DNA from: Paeniglutamicibacter sulfureus
Lineage (GTDB): Bacteria > Actinomycetota > Actinomycetes > Actinomycetales > Micrococcaceae
NCBI RefSeq assembly: GCF_039535115.1
Contig: NZ_BAAAWO010000001.1
Location: 496,001 to 560,000 of the forward strand
DNA: 64,000 nt
Reading direction: 5' to 3'
Made by a program: the position numbers and the translations under genes. The notes below the pieces were generated by a model. The model saw only the letters and a list, made by a program, of their open reading frames with translations, did not search any database and was not told the DNA's origin. This document shows positions 1 through 8,127 of the stretch, piece after piece; within the stretch, counting starts at the first letter, position 1; the number at the start of each line of letters is the position of its first letter.

Positions 1-21
1 CGCGGTCGTTCCGACCGCGAG

Positions 22-107
22 CAAGGGTTGGCCAGGGTTCAGGCCCTAACCTTGGCTGACTCCATTGGATAGCGGCTGTGTTGACCAAGGTTGGCTCCCC
101 AACCTTG
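22..107. promoter_or_regulatory. Cluster of CCAAGGTTGG-like repeats upstream of thrS
   Basis: Four related copies of one motif occur in alternating orientation: CAAGGGTTGG (about 22-31), its inverted relative CTAACCTTGG (about 47-54), and a perfect 9-bp inverted repeat CAAGGTTGG / CCAACCTTG with a 4-base spacer (86-107). A separate short inverted repeat, CGCGGTC / GACCGCG, lies at 1-20. This may be a terminator for the gene to the left, a leader structure, or a regulator-binding array. There is no T-tract after the hairpin, so a classical intrinsic terminator is not obvious. A weak promoter guess for thrS is TTGGTT (184-189) with TAAGCT (208-213), 18-bp spacer. Confidence 0.4.
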
Positions 108-282
108 TCCCGCCCGTGCATCGGGAGCGTGCCCGCGACTCGCACTGCCCTGCCAGGACACGATGACATGCACGGTTTTCGATTGGTTGGCACGCGCGGG
201 CGTCGGTTAAGCTGGTGGTTGGCTGGCTGTGGCCACCGTACGCCACAAGCCCTGAAGCCGAACCACGAAACGAGGAACCGTA

Positions 283-2286
283 GTGCTTGAGCAAATCACA
301 CTGACCGTCGATGGGGAACAACGCGAGGTGAATGCCGGCACTACCGGGGCCGAGCTGTACTTTGACGACCGCGAGGTCGTTGTCATGCACGTCGATGGCG
401 TGCTGCGCGATTTGGCCCGCCCACTGGAGGCCGGAACCGCCGTCGAACGCGTCACCATCGATTCCCCCGCCGGGCTCGAGGTCCTGCGCCACTCCACCGC
501 GCACGTGATGGCCCAGGCCGTGCAGCAGCTGCGCCCGGACGCCAAGCTGGGCATCGGCCCGTACATCACCGATGGCTTCTACTTCGACTTCGACGTCGCC
601 GAGCCGTTCACCCCCGAGGATTTGAAGACCCTCGAGAAGATGATGCTCAAGATCGTGAACCAGAACCAGAAGTTCGCCCGCCGCGTCGTCACCGAGGACG
701 AGGCCCGCAAGGCCATGGCCAACGAGCCGTACAAGCTCGAGCTGCTGAACAAGGCCAACGAGGCAGATTCCGCCGGCGAGGGCGTCAACGTCGAGGTCGG
801 TGCCGGCGAAATCACCATCTACGACAACGTCGACCGCAAATCCGGCGACGTGGTTTGGTGCGATTTGTGCCGCGGCCCGCACCTGCCCAACACCAAGCTG
901 ATCTCCAACGCCTTCGCGCTGACCCGCACCTCGGCCGCCTACTGGCTGGGCAACCAGGACAACCAGCAGCTGCAGCGCATCTACGGCACGGCCTGGCCGA
1001 CCAAGGATGCCCTGAAGGCCTACCAGGAGCGCATCGCCGAGGCCGAGCGCCGCGACCACCGCAAGCTCGGCGTCGAGCTGGACCTCTTCTCCTTCCCGGA
1101 CGAGCTGGGTTCGGGCCTGCCGGTGTTCCACCCGCGCGGCGGCATCATCCGCAAGGAAATGGAAGACTACTCCCGTGCACGCCACGTCGAGGCCGGCTAC
1201 GAGTTCGTCTACACCCCGCACATCACCAAGGGCCACCTCTACGAGGTCTCCGGGCACCTGGACTGGTACCGCGACGGCATGTTCCCCCCGATGCACGTGG
1301 ACGCCGAGCTCAATGAAGACGGCACGGTGCGCAAGCCCGGCCAGGACTACTACCTCAAGCCGATGAACTGCCCGATGCACAACCTGATCTTCCGCTCCCG
1401 CGGACGCTCCTACCGCGAACTGCCGCTGCGCCTGTTCGAATTCGGTTCGGTCTACCGCTATGAGAAGTCCGGCGTGGTCCACGGGCTGACCCGCGTGCGC
1501 GGCATGACCCAGGACGACGCGCACATCTACTGCACCAAGGAGCAGATGAAGGATGAGCTGACCGAAACGCTGAACTTCGTGCTGGGGCTGCTCAAGGACT
1601 ACGGGCTGGACGACTTCTACCTGGAGCTCTCCACCAAGAACCCGGAAAAGTTCGTCGGCGACGACGCCATCTGGGACGAAGCCACCCGCACCCTCGCCGA
1701 GGTCGCCGAGGCCTCCGGCTTGGAATTGGTCCCGGATCCGGGAGGAGCGGCGTTCTACGGTCCGAAGATCTCCGTCCAGGCCAAGGACGCGCTTGGCCGC
1801 ACCTGGCAGATGTCCACCATCCAGCTGGACTTCAACCTGCCCGAGCGCTTCGAGCTCGAATACCAGGCCGCCGACGGCACCCGCCAGCGCCCGGTGATGA
1901 TCCACCGTGCGCTCTTCGGCTCGGTCGAACGCTTCATGGGCGTGCTCACCGAGCACTATGCCGGCGCCTTCCCGGCCTGGCTCTCCCCGGTTCAAGTCGT
2001 GGGCATCCCCGTGGCCGAGGCCTTCAACGAGTACATGTTCGATGTGATCGACAAGCTCAAGGCCGCGGGCATCCGGGCCGAGGCCGACATCTCCTCGGAT
2101 CGTTTCCCGAAGAAGATCCGCACCGCGTCCAAGGACAAGATCCCGTTCGTGCTCATTGCCGGCGGCGAGGACGCGGAGGCAGGTGCGGTGTCCTTCCGCT
2201 TCCGCGACGGCAGCACTGACAACGGCGTGCCGGTGGACGAAGCGGTGGCACGCATTGTCGCCGCGGTGAAGAACCGGGAAGCCTAG
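283..2286 (+). CDS. thrS: Threonine--tRNA ligase
   Basis: Cytoplasmic threonyl-tRNA synthetase that charges tRNA-Thr. The product has 667 residues, full length for the family. Visible parts are an N-terminal TGS domain (about residues 1-65), the editing domain with an HxxxH pair at His70/His74 and a later CDLCRGPH segment, the class II core with the zinc-site motif MNCPMH at Met361-His366, motif 2 around [13 protein letters not shown], motif 3 around GSVERFMG, and a C-terminal anticodon-binding domain. The start is GTG, supported by a GAGGAA ribosome-binding site 8 bases upstream. The HIT gene begins 5 bases after the stop, so the two are probably co-transcribed, as in Mycobacterium. Nothing in the protein looks unusual. 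Confidence 0.97.
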   Translation: MLEQITLTVDGEQREVNAGTTGAELYFDDREVVVMHVDGVLRDLARPLEAGTAVERVTIDSPAGLEVLRHSTAHVMAQAVQQLRPDAKLGIGPYITDGFYFDFDVAEPFTPEDLKTLEKMMLKIVNQNQKFARRVVTEDEARKAMANEPYKLELLNKANEADSAGEGVNVEVGAGEITIYDNVDRKSGDVVWCDLCRGPHLPNTKLISNAFALTRTSAAYWLGNQDNQQLQRIYGTAWPTKDALKAYQERIAEAERRDHRKLGVELDLFSFPDELGSGLPVFHPRGGIIRKEMEDYSRARHVEAGYEFVYTPHITKGHLYEVSGHLDWYRDGMFPPMHVDAELNEDGTVRKPGQDYYLKPMNCPMHNLIFRSRGRSYRELPLRLFEFGSVYRYEKSGVVHGLTRVRGMTQDDAHIYCTKEQMKDELTETLNFVLGLLKDYGLDDFYLELSTKNPEKFVGDDAIWDEATRTLAEVAEASGLELVPDPGGAAFYGPKISVQAKDALGRTWQMSTIQLDFNLPERFELEYQAADGTRQRPVMIHRALFGSVERFMGVLTEHYAGAFPAWLSPVQVVGIPVAEAFNEYMFDVIDKLKAAGIRAEADISSDRFPKKIRTASKDKIPFVLIAGGEDAEAGAVSFRFRDGSTDNGVPVDEAVARIVAAVKNREA

Positions 2287-2291
2287 AACCC

Positions 2292-2900
2292 ATGGGGGAG
2301 TCCACACGCGAACACGCCATCGAAGCACCGCGCGGTATTTCGCAGGAGGAACAGGACGCGGCCATCACCGACGATTTCGAGATCGCCGGGGTGCCCGATT
2401 CCTTCCAGCGCCTGTGGACTCCCTACCGGATGGCCTATATCAAGGCCGGCCAAAACCGGGACAAGGGCGAGGAGGCCTGCCCGTTCTGTGTTGGGCCGAC
2501 CCGCAGCGACGAGGATGCGCTGATCCTGCACCGCGGGAAGACCGCGTATGTGATCCTGAACCTCTTCCCCTACAACCCGGGGCACCTGCTCATCTGCCCG
2601 TACCGGCACGTTCCGGACTACACGGACATCACCGAGGAGGAAACCGCGGAGATGGCGGCCCTGGCGCAAAAGTCCATGCGGGTGCTGCGCCACGTCTCCC
2701 GTCCCACTGGATTCAACCTGGGCATGAACCAGGGAGTCACCGGAGGAGCCGGCATCGCCGCACACCTGCACCAGCATGTCGTGCCGCGCTGGGCGGGGGA
2801 CGGGAACTTCTTCCCGATCATCGCCCAGACCAAGGCGATCCCCGCCACCTTGAGCGACATCCGTGAGGACCTGGCCGCCGGTTGGCTTGAGATCGACTAA
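2292..2900 (+). CDS. HIT-family Ap4A phosphorylase-like protein
   Basis: Histidine-triad hydrolase/phosphorylase of 202 residues. The triad HLHQH is at residues 158-162, followed by VVPRW, and a CPFC pair lies at 63-66. By gene position (directly after thrS) and sequence style it matches the Mycobacterium Rv2613c group, which phosphorolyses diadenosine tetraphosphate; that specific activity is inferred from the family. It starts with ATG 5 bases after the thrS stop. In many actinobacteria this gene is followed by pgsA, an acyltransferase gene and pimA; here it is followed by a hairpin and then pdxS, so that lipid block is missing at this place. Confidence 0.88.
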   Translation: MGESTREHAIEAPRGISQEEQDAAITDDFEIAGVPDSFQRLWTPYRMAYIKAGQNRDKGEEACPFCVGPTRSDEDALILHRGKTAYVILNLFPYNPGHLLICPYRHVPDYTDITEEETAEMAALAQKSMRVLRHVSRPTGFNLGMNQGVTGGAGIAAHLHQHVVPRWAGDGNFFPIIAQTKAIPATLSDIREDLAAGWLEID

Positions 2901-2917
2901 AGACGAATAGAAATCCA

Positions 2918-2955
2918 TGAATGGACTGCCGTGCGTGTGCGCGGCGGTCCATTCA
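2918..2955 (+). terminator. Hairpin after the thrS-HIT pair
   Basis: TGAATGGAC (2918-2926) pairs perfectly with GTCCATTCA (2947-2955), and the stem continues inward through TGCCG/CGGCG with one wobble pair, giving a stem of about 14 bp around a 10-base loop. It lies 18 bases after the HIT stop codon and has no clear T-run. It is most likely the 3' end of the thrS transcript. Confidence 0.6.
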
Positions 2956-3108
2956 GTTAAGTCCCGGGCGCCCCTAAGTGGACTTGGTCTTGCGCTCGGC
3001 GGGATTCCTGTGCGCCGCCGACAAAACCCTATGATCCAGCGGAAAACGATGTTTTGCTGGTAGGCGGGCAGTCCGAAAAATATAGGGGACTTATCTACTG
3101 ATATTCAT

Positions 3109-3154
3109 TTGTGACGACATGACCGAGGTCTTTATTACGTCCCCGTCCTACGAT
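3109..3154 (+). promoter_or_regulatory. Candidate pdxS promoter
   Basis: This AT-rich stretch just before pdxS contains TTGTGA (3109-3114) and TTATTA (3132-3137) separated by 17 bp. A second possible -10 box, TACGAT, is at 3149-3154. The whole 237 bases between the upstream hairpin and pdxS are richer in A/T than the surrounding coding DNA, as expected for a control region. No MocR/PdxR-type regulator gene is adjacent, so regulation by pyridoxal phosphate cannot be inferred. Confidence 0.4.
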
Positions 3155-3192
3155 GATTCGCATACTGCTCACCTTATTGAAAGGAAACCAAG

Positions 3193-4107
3193 GTGTCTGA
3201 AAACGAAGGCGTCTCGACCCCCGCAACTACCGTAGGTAGCGACCGCGTCAAGCGCGGCATGGCGGAAATGCTCAAGGGCGGCGTCATCATGGATGTTGTC
3301 ACTGCCGAACAGGCCCGCATCGCCGAAGACGCAGGCGCCGTCGCCGTCATGGCGCTCGAGCGCGTCCCGGCCGACATCCGCGCCCAGGGCGGCGTTTCTC
3401 GCATGAGCGACCCGGACATGATCGACAGCATCATCGATGCCGTGTCGATCCCCGTCATGGCCAAGGCCCGCATCGGCCACTTCGTCGAGGCCCAGATCCT
3501 TCAGTCCCTGGGTGTCGACTACATCGACGAGTCCGAGGTCCTTTCCCCGGCCGACTACGAGCACCACATCGACAAGTGGCCGTTCAAGGTCCCCTTCGTC
3601 TGCGGCGCCACCAACCTCGGTGAGGCACTGCGCCGCATCAACGAAGGTGCTGCCATGATCCGCTCCAAGGGCGAGGCCGGCACCGGCGACGTCTCCAACG
3701 CCACCGGGCACATGCGCAAGATCCGCGCCGAGATCGCCAAGCTGGCGGCCCTGCCCAAGGACGAGCTGTACGTGGCCGCCAAGGAACTGCAGGCCCCGTA
3801 CGAGCTGGTCAAGGAAATCGCGGCCACCGGCAAGCTCCCGGTCGTGCTCTTCACCGCCGGCGGCATCGCCACCCCGGCCGACGCAGCGATGATGATGCAG
3901 CTGGGCGCCGACGGCGTCTTCGTGGGCTCGGGCATCTTCAAGTCCGGCAACCCGGCACAGCGTGCAGCCGCCGTGGTCAAGGCCACCACCTTCTACAACG
4001 ACCCGGACGAGTTGGCGAAGATCTCCCGCGGCCTGGGCGAGGCCATGGTCGGCATCAACGTCTCAGACATCCCGGCGCCGCACCGCCTGGCCGAGCGCGG
4101 CTGGTAA
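3193..4107 (+). CDS. pdxS: Pyridoxal 5'-phosphate synthase lyase subunit
   Basis: PdxS (Snz/YaaD) condenses ribose 5-phosphate, glyceraldehyde 3-phosphate and ammonia from PdxT into pyridoxal phosphate, working as a cytoplasmic dodecamer with the PdxT glutaminase. The product has 304 residues and a TIM barrel. The catalytic residues known from the family are present: Asp34, Lys91 (in VMAKARIGH) and Lys159 (in [11 protein letters not shown]). The GTG start has a GAAAGGA ribosome-binding site. The gene is closed by a very strong terminator at 4146-4200, and its partner pdxT lies almost 10 kb downstream, so the two subunits are not in one operon here. Confidence 0.97.
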   Translation: MSENEGVSTPATTVGSDRVKRGMAEMLKGGVIMDVVTAEQARIAEDAGAVAVMALERVPADIRAQGGVSRMSDPDMIDSIIDAVSIPVMAKARIGHFVEAQILQSLGVDYIDESEVLSPADYEHHIDKWPFKVPFVCGATNLGEALRRINEGAAMIRSKGEAGTGDVSNATGHMRKIRAEIAKLAALPKDELYVAAKELQAPYELVKEIAATGKLPVVLFTAGGIATPADAAMMMQLGADGVFVGSGIFKSGNPAQRAAAVVKATTFYNDPDELAKISRGLGEAMVGINVSDIPAPHRLAERGW

Positions 4108-4145
4108 CACCTGACGCTCACCTGTTGGTAGATCCGGTTTTGCCG

Positions 4146-4200
4146 GTGGTCGGGCCTGTCGAGACCTTTGTCTCGGCGGGCCCGGCCACTTTCGCTTTTA
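4146..4200 (+). terminator. Strong terminator after pdxS
   Basis: A long GC-rich hairpin is formed by GTGGTCGGGCC..TCGAGAC (from 4146) and GTCTCGG..GGCCCGGCCAC (to 4189), about 20 pairs with few mismatches and a 4-base loop, followed by a T-rich tail TTTCGCTTTTA. This is a convincing intrinsic terminator. It separates pdxS from the accessory island that follows. Confidence 0.85.
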
Positions 4201-4291
4201 AGTAAGGATTTCACCCCATGCACCGTTCACAGGCCTTCCTGCCTACCTCATCGCACCACTGAAGTACGACGGCGAACTCGAGCCGAGTACT

Positions 4292-4546
4292 TTGATTCTT
4301 GGTGCGAAACGCTGCTGCTGCGAGGATGTCCGGTGTGACCGTTCTTGCTACCTCGGATGCCGGTGTGACCTTCTTTCACGGTTCCCGGGCGCTTCCGATT
4401 TGGGCCCGAATTTGGGCTCGAACCCGAATTGGATGAGGCACTCCTTTGCTGCGTACGGTGGAGCCCACGCGGGCGCTATTGTTGAAGGCGCGAAATTTGT
4501 CGGTGGAGAAGTTATTGAGAGACGGACAGGAGTAGAGCCGTGGTAG
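4292..4546 (+). pseudogene. Orphan RHS toxin C-terminal tip (copy 1)
   Basis: An open frame of 84 codons. From about 4369 onward (roughly the last 58 residues, containing SRFPGASDLG, HSFAAYGGAHAGAIVE and ending TGVEPW) it is nearly identical to the end of the RHS-type gene at 6389-7568. The first 25 or so residues are unrelated and cysteine-rich, and no RHS repeats, secretion signal or good ribosome-binding site precede them. I read it as a displaced toxin tip rather than a working gene. Its stop overlaps by 7 bases the GTG start of the membrane protein at 4540, reproducing the toxin/immunity junction of copy 2. Such orphan tip-immunity cassettes are a known outcome of recombination at polymorphic-toxin loci. 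Confidence 0.65.
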
Positions 4547-5076
4547 CAAAAAATGATGGTGCGGGTGCGGATAAGCGGGATCCGGATCCGGATACTGAGT
4601 TCACTGAGCAGGATCTACTACTTGGAAGGAAGGCCTCGAAATTTGTAGACATTATTTGTATCATTTCTTTTGTCGTAAGCATATTAGTTGCAATTTTCGT
4701 TTTTATGAACGTTCCATTGGACACCAGAATGCCTTACGATGGAAAATATGATCGCAGTGGAAGTGGAATTCCCATGCCGATTGCGTTGGTTATGTCTCCG
4801 ATATTCATTGTTATTTTTTGGCGAACAGGCAAGAAACCTGACGCTCATCATATGCGTAAAGGATCAAGAATTGGCTTGTATATCCTTGGGCCGGCCTTGA
4901 TGGCAGTAAGCGTCTATTTTCAATTCGTTTTTGCGGAGGGGATTCTCGTTGAAGGGGGATACCTTGCGGGGTGAAGTGATTCTGGGGTCCGGGCATCGGT
5001 GGTCTGAACCGAAGTAACTCGGCTCACCCCAAGACCCTTCCTTGATGGCGTGTCGCAGGATCAGGTCGATGCCCGG
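4369..5076. repeat. Direct repeat, copy 1 (toxin tip + membrane protein)
   Basis: About 708 bases, strongly similar along the whole length to 7390-8092. The repeat carries the toxin-tip coding end, the complete 3-helix membrane protein gene and about 100 bases of downstream DNA ending at GGTCGATGCCCGG. Divergence is higher inside the membrane-protein gene than in the toxin tip and in the downstream non-coding part, which is an unusual pattern. Both copies lie in the same orientation about 3 kb apart, so they could recombine and delete the DNA between them. Confidence 0.85.
4540..4974 (+). CDS. Three-helix membrane protein, putative immunity protein (copy 1)
   Basis: A protein of 144 residues that I cannot assign to a named family. 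Three hydrophobic segments are visible (about 36-57, 79-94 and 111-131), preceded by an acidic N-terminus with a TEQDLLLG motif. Loops conserved with the paralogue at 7562 are PYDGKY, WRTGKKPDAHHM, and a C-terminal FAEGILVEGGYLAG. The GTG start lies inside the end of the preceding toxin-tip frame (7-base overlap) with an AGGAG site upstream, so translation is coupled. The gene is visibly AT-rich beside its neighbours, suggesting transfer. The immunity role is inferred from position immediately after a toxin tip; the membrane location would fit a toxin acting on the membrane. Confidence 0.7.
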   Translation: MVAKNDGAGADKRDPDPDTEFTEQDLLLGRKASKFVDIICIISFVVSILVAIFVFMNVPLDTRMPYDGKYDRSGSGIPMPIALVMSPIFIVIFWRTGKKPDAHHMRKGSRIGLYILGPALMAVSVYFQFVFAEGILVEGGYLAG

Positions 5077-5310
5077 GTATCGGGTGTGGGTCACGGTGAG
5101 GCTCAGGCATGGTTCCTCGAAAGCAGGAGATTCACGCTTCGTCGTCATCGGATCCAGGGTGATCGTCAGTCGGCCCAGGGTCTGGACTTGGGTGGCGGGG
5201 TCGAAGTGATTCGTGTCGACGCACGGCCGTTCCCGGATGGTGTGGCGCAGGACCCGGCCGGTGCCGGCGTAGCGGGTCTGGGTCTCGGTCAGGTTTCGGC
5301 ATGGCTCGGC
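5041..5310 (-). repeat. Repeated coding-like motif on the minus strand
   Basis: Two diverged direct repeats of about 70 bases, 5043-5112 and 5234-5313 approximately, begin GATGGyGTGkCGCAGGA and end in GGCATGG. Read on the minus strand in one open frame they encode EPCRNLTETQTRYAG..LRHTIRE and EPCLSLTVTHTRYPG..LRHAIKE, so they look like units of a former repetitive protein. A partial third copy (8058-8092) ends the second copy of the 0.7-kb direct repeat. No start codon with a ribosome-binding site precedes the frame and I do not recognise the family. Confidence 0.45.
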
Positions 5311-5756
5311 GACCGCGCCATCTCGTGGCCCATGGGCGCCGCGGCCAGGGGGTCGTCAGGAAGCCCGGGGCAGTGGGATCGATGTCGCCGGTTGCTGTGA
5401 GGATCCGCCGAACCGACGAGAATCCCGCCCGCTAGCGCTCCCAAGGCGTCCCGCGTCGACCAGTCCTTGCGAGGGGTGGTGCCGTAGTGCATTCCCGTGT
5501 TGACAGTGTCTCCGCCGATTCCGTTGGAGACCGCAGACCTGCCCATCTGTCGTCCCGGCAACCTCGCGATGTAGCGCCCAGCACTCGTGCTGACACGCGA
5601 TTCCTGACCGAGCAAGGGGCAGACCGAGTTGGAGGCATTGCTGTTGGTCGGGTGAATACCGAGTTGCATCCTGGTGTCCCGGAACGCGAGGATCTCTGGA
5701 ACGGTGGAGTCCAGGGATTTGTCATGGGAGGCAGCGGGCCAGCGACTGGCCGTCAT
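5289..5756 (-). pseudogene. Inverted RHS pre-toxin fragment
   Basis: On the minus strand, the stretch from about 5620 down to 5400 encodes YIARLPGRQMGRSAVSNGIG and continues with TVNTGMHYGTTPRKDWSTR. This is clearly homologous to the pre-toxin region of the plus-strand RHS gene (about 7040-7210, YVARLPGRQMVRSAVSNGIG). In this inverted copy the frame runs through without the shift seen in the plus-strand copy. The flanking amino acids are not RHS-like and no complete gene can be built, so it is a remnant. Its presence shows that parts of the locus have been inverted or captured from a second RHS gene. Confidence 0.7.
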
Positions 5757-5793
5757 TCTAGCGGTTGGTGAAACGAGTTGTAGAGGGATATTG

Positions 5794-6199
5794 ATGACTA
5801 GCGAGAGGCCGGCTCAAAAGGCGGGCGGGCAACGATCCAAGTGGTTCTGGAAAATCGCTGCAATTTTCACGATTTTTGGCGCTGCCGGCGTTCTGTTAAT
5901 CCCTCTGTGGAACTCAATTGGGGTCGAGGCAATTCAGTGCGAGGTGGTGTCTGCGGAGCCGCGGACGAGCTCGGGGCTCGAGGGGTTCGGTGTCGAGGGC
6001 AGGGGTGTTGGTCAACACGTCGAATTGCGGGGATATCTACGTCGACCGCGGCGTCAACTTCGATAACCAGGAGGAGGTTGCGGCTTCCTTCACGGCCGGT
6101 GATGAGTATGAGTTCGACATTGGATGGTTCTCCCGGGTCATTATGGAGGGAAGCTTCGACCAAGGCCTGTCTGCACAGGAGTATCGCCTGGTGCCCTGA
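5794..6199 (+). pseudogene. Broken small membrane-anchored protein (family B, copy 1)
   Basis: The first part (ATG 5794, AGAGGG site upstream) encodes a basic N-terminus and one membrane helix followed by EAIQCEVVSAEP. The reading then has to move to another frame near 5960-6000 to continue with VLVNTSNCGDIYVDRGVNFD and the C-terminal half ending at 6199. Joined, the two halves align over their full length with the intact gene at 8128-8532, including two cysteines and a YEF(D/Q) segment. So this is a frameshifted paralogue, unless the shift is a sequencing error. Function unknown; position next to toxin pieces suggests a former immunity gene. Confidence 0.65.
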
Positions 6200-6388
6200 G
6201 CGAGGGCAACCAGGGTAAGCCCCGTGGTCGACCCTGACCCCGTGGATGATTCCGGCGGTGGCCATCAGAGACAGACGGATCTGCCGTTTTGGCAGCCGCC
6301 CGCCGATCCCTACGGGCAAGGACGGGGTTGATGACCCATCGACCCCCGGCACGGTCCCGTTACTGATCCGCCGGGCGCACGTTCGTTA

Positions 6389-7568
6389 TTGTGCGAGGAA
6401 CCTCGGAGCGCGGCCTGGTGCCAGGGGGTGCGTGCGTATGACCCGTCCGTTCGCGGTTTTCTGTCGACTGATCCCTTGGCGCCGGTCCTGGGTGCGGGGT
6501 GGGATGGCAACCCGTATGCCTATGCGGGCAATAATCCGCTGAATGCGACGGATCCGACGGGGCAGCGTCCGCTGACCGACGCTGAGTTGAAGGCCTACGA
6601 CGGATCGGTCGGCGGCAGTGTGGTTTCCGCGGTGGGGGATTGGTGGAAGGGCAACTGGGAGTATGTCGCCGGGGGTGCGATGGTGGTTGCCGGCGGCGCG
6701 CTCATGGCCACCGGTGTTGGGGGGCCGGTGGGGATGATGCTGATCGGTGCCGGTGCGGACACGATCATTCAGAAGGCCACGACCGGCGATGTGAACTGGG
6801 GGCAGGTGGCCCTGACGGGAGCTGTCGGGCTGGTTGCCGGCCCTTTGGCCGGACGGGTGGATGGCCTTGTCGCTTCCGGAGTCGGACGTGCCGGGACCGC
6901 GGTGACCTCGCGGTTGCTGCCGGCTGCGGGCCGCATCGGCTCCGCAGCGGTTTCGGGGGCAAGCCGGGCGGGTGCGGCCGTCTCGGCGGTTTCCTCGCGG
7001 GCTGGTTCTGCGGTGGCTTCGGGTGTCTCGCGTGTCGGTTCGAGTGTTGGGGGCTACGTCGCGAGGTTGCCGGGACGGCAGATGGTCAGGTCTGCGGTCT
7101 CCAACGGCATCGGCGGAGGCGCGGTCAACACGGGAATGTACTACGGGACACACACCTCGAAAGGATTGGTCGACGCGGGGCGGTTTGGGAGCCGCTGCGG
7201 GCGGGTTCCTAGGCGGTGCGGTCGGTGGCCAAGGCGGGTATCTCTTCCCTCGCGCAACAGGTCGAATCCTGCGCGCTGCCCAATACGTTACGGGCGGAGG
7301 GGGAAGCTGGGCCGGCGGGTACCTCGAGCATGCCATTACGGGGGAAGATTACGACGGGATGGAAAAAGGGTACGACATTGCTGGTGGACTCCTTCTTTCA
7401 CGGTTCCCGGGTGCTTCCGATTTGGGCTCGAATTTGGGCTCGAACCCGAGTTGGATGACGCACTCGTTTGCTGCGTACGGTGGGGCCCACGCGGGCGCTA
7501 TTGTTGAAAGCGCGAAATTCGTGGGTGGAGAAGTTATTGAGAGATGGACAGGAGTAGAGCCGTGGTGA
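6389..7568 (+). pseudogene. RHS polymorphic toxin C-terminal fragment, frameshifted
   Basis: From 6428 the frame begins abruptly with the conserved end of an RHS core (VRAYDPSVRGFLSTDPL, then NPYAYAGNNPLNATDPTG). It continues through a glycine/alanine-rich hydrophobic pre-toxin region and reaches GGAVNTGMYYG. Near 7140-7155, in an ACACACAC run, the frame must shift by one base to follow the homologous continuation HTPRKDWSTRGGLGAAAGG and the tip ending TGVEPW at 7568. The inverted fragment at 5289-5756 reads through this point without a shift, supporting a one-base insertion here. The large N-terminal part of a normal RHS protein (signal, YD repeats) is absent, so the gene is truncated at its 5' end. 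The tip is rich in small residues and hydrophobic stretches and has no recognisable nuclease motif; a membrane-acting toxin is a guess. Confidence 0.75.
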
Positions 7569-8092
7569 GCAAGAGCGAAGATTCTGGGCAGAAAAATGAG
7601 GCTTCGGAAGACGTTCTTACTGAGCAGGACTTGATTCTCGGTAAGAAAGTCACGAAATATATGAGGACGATTTGCGTTGCCGCTTTTACGGTTTGCATGG
7701 CAGTGGCAGTTTTTGTCTTTATTAGCGTTCCACTGGATACTTCAGTCCCTTACGACGGGAAATACAACCGTGGTGGGGGTGGGGTTCCAATGCCTATCAC
7801 GCTGGTTCTGTTCCCGATCGCTCTCATCCTTCTGTGGCGAACTGGGAAGAAACCGGACGCGCATCATATGGGCAAGGGCGCAAGGGTGGCTGCATATATT
7901 ATTGGAACCATATTGGTAGGCGTATGTGTTTATTATCATTTCGTTTTTGCGGAAGGGATTCTCGTCGAGGGGGGATATCTCGCGGGGTGAAATGATTCGG
8001 GGGTCCGGACCTCGGTGGTTTGAACCCAAGTAACTCGGCTCACCCCAAGACCCTTCCTTGATGGCGTATCGCAGAATCAGGTCGATGCCCGG
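7390..8092. repeat. Direct repeat, copy 2 (toxin tip + membrane protein)
   Basis: Second copy of the repeat described at 4369-5076. Here the toxin tip is still joined to the RHS pre-toxin region, so this is the arrangement from which copy 1 was probably derived. The homology ends at GGTCGATGCCCGG (8092), after which the DNA differs from copy 1. Confidence 0.85.
7562..7990 (+). CDS. Three-helix membrane protein, putative immunity protein (copy 2)
   Basis: Paralogue of the protein at 4540, with 142 residues when started at GTG 7562, the start that aligns with copy 1. An ATG at 7544 in the same frame would add six residues but sits on the ribosome-binding site (GGACAGGAG) used by copy 1. Three hydrophobic segments and the loops PYDGKY, WRTGKKPDAHHM and FAEGILVEGGYLAG are conserved, whereas the N-terminal 20 residues and the helices have diverged. 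The start overlaps the toxin-tip stop (TGA 7566-7568). Two immunity-like paralogues behind nearly identical toxin tips may give cross-protection or record variation of specificity. Family not recognised. Confidence 0.7.
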   Translation: MVSKSEDSGQKNEASEDVLTEQDLILGKKVTKYMRTICVAAFTVCMAVAVFVFISVPLDTSVPYDGKYNRGGGGVPMPITLVLFPIALILLWRTGKKPDAHHMGKGARVAAYIIGTILVGVCVYYHFVFAEGILVEGGYLAG

Positions 8093-8127
8093 TTTACTTC
8101 AAGATGGTTTTTACGAAATGAGGGAAA

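Noticed and set aside
46..2328. Long open frame on the minus strand opposite thrS (and similar ones opposite carB, relA, aspS and hisS)
   Set aside because: High GC content keeps the antisense frame open; the products are His/Asp/Val/Gly-rich with no family features, while the plus-strand genes are unmistakable.
4201..4368. Possible N-terminal part of the orphan toxin-tip gene
   Set aside because: The sequence before 4369 shows no RHS, signal-peptide or trafficking-domain features and no good ribosome-binding site.
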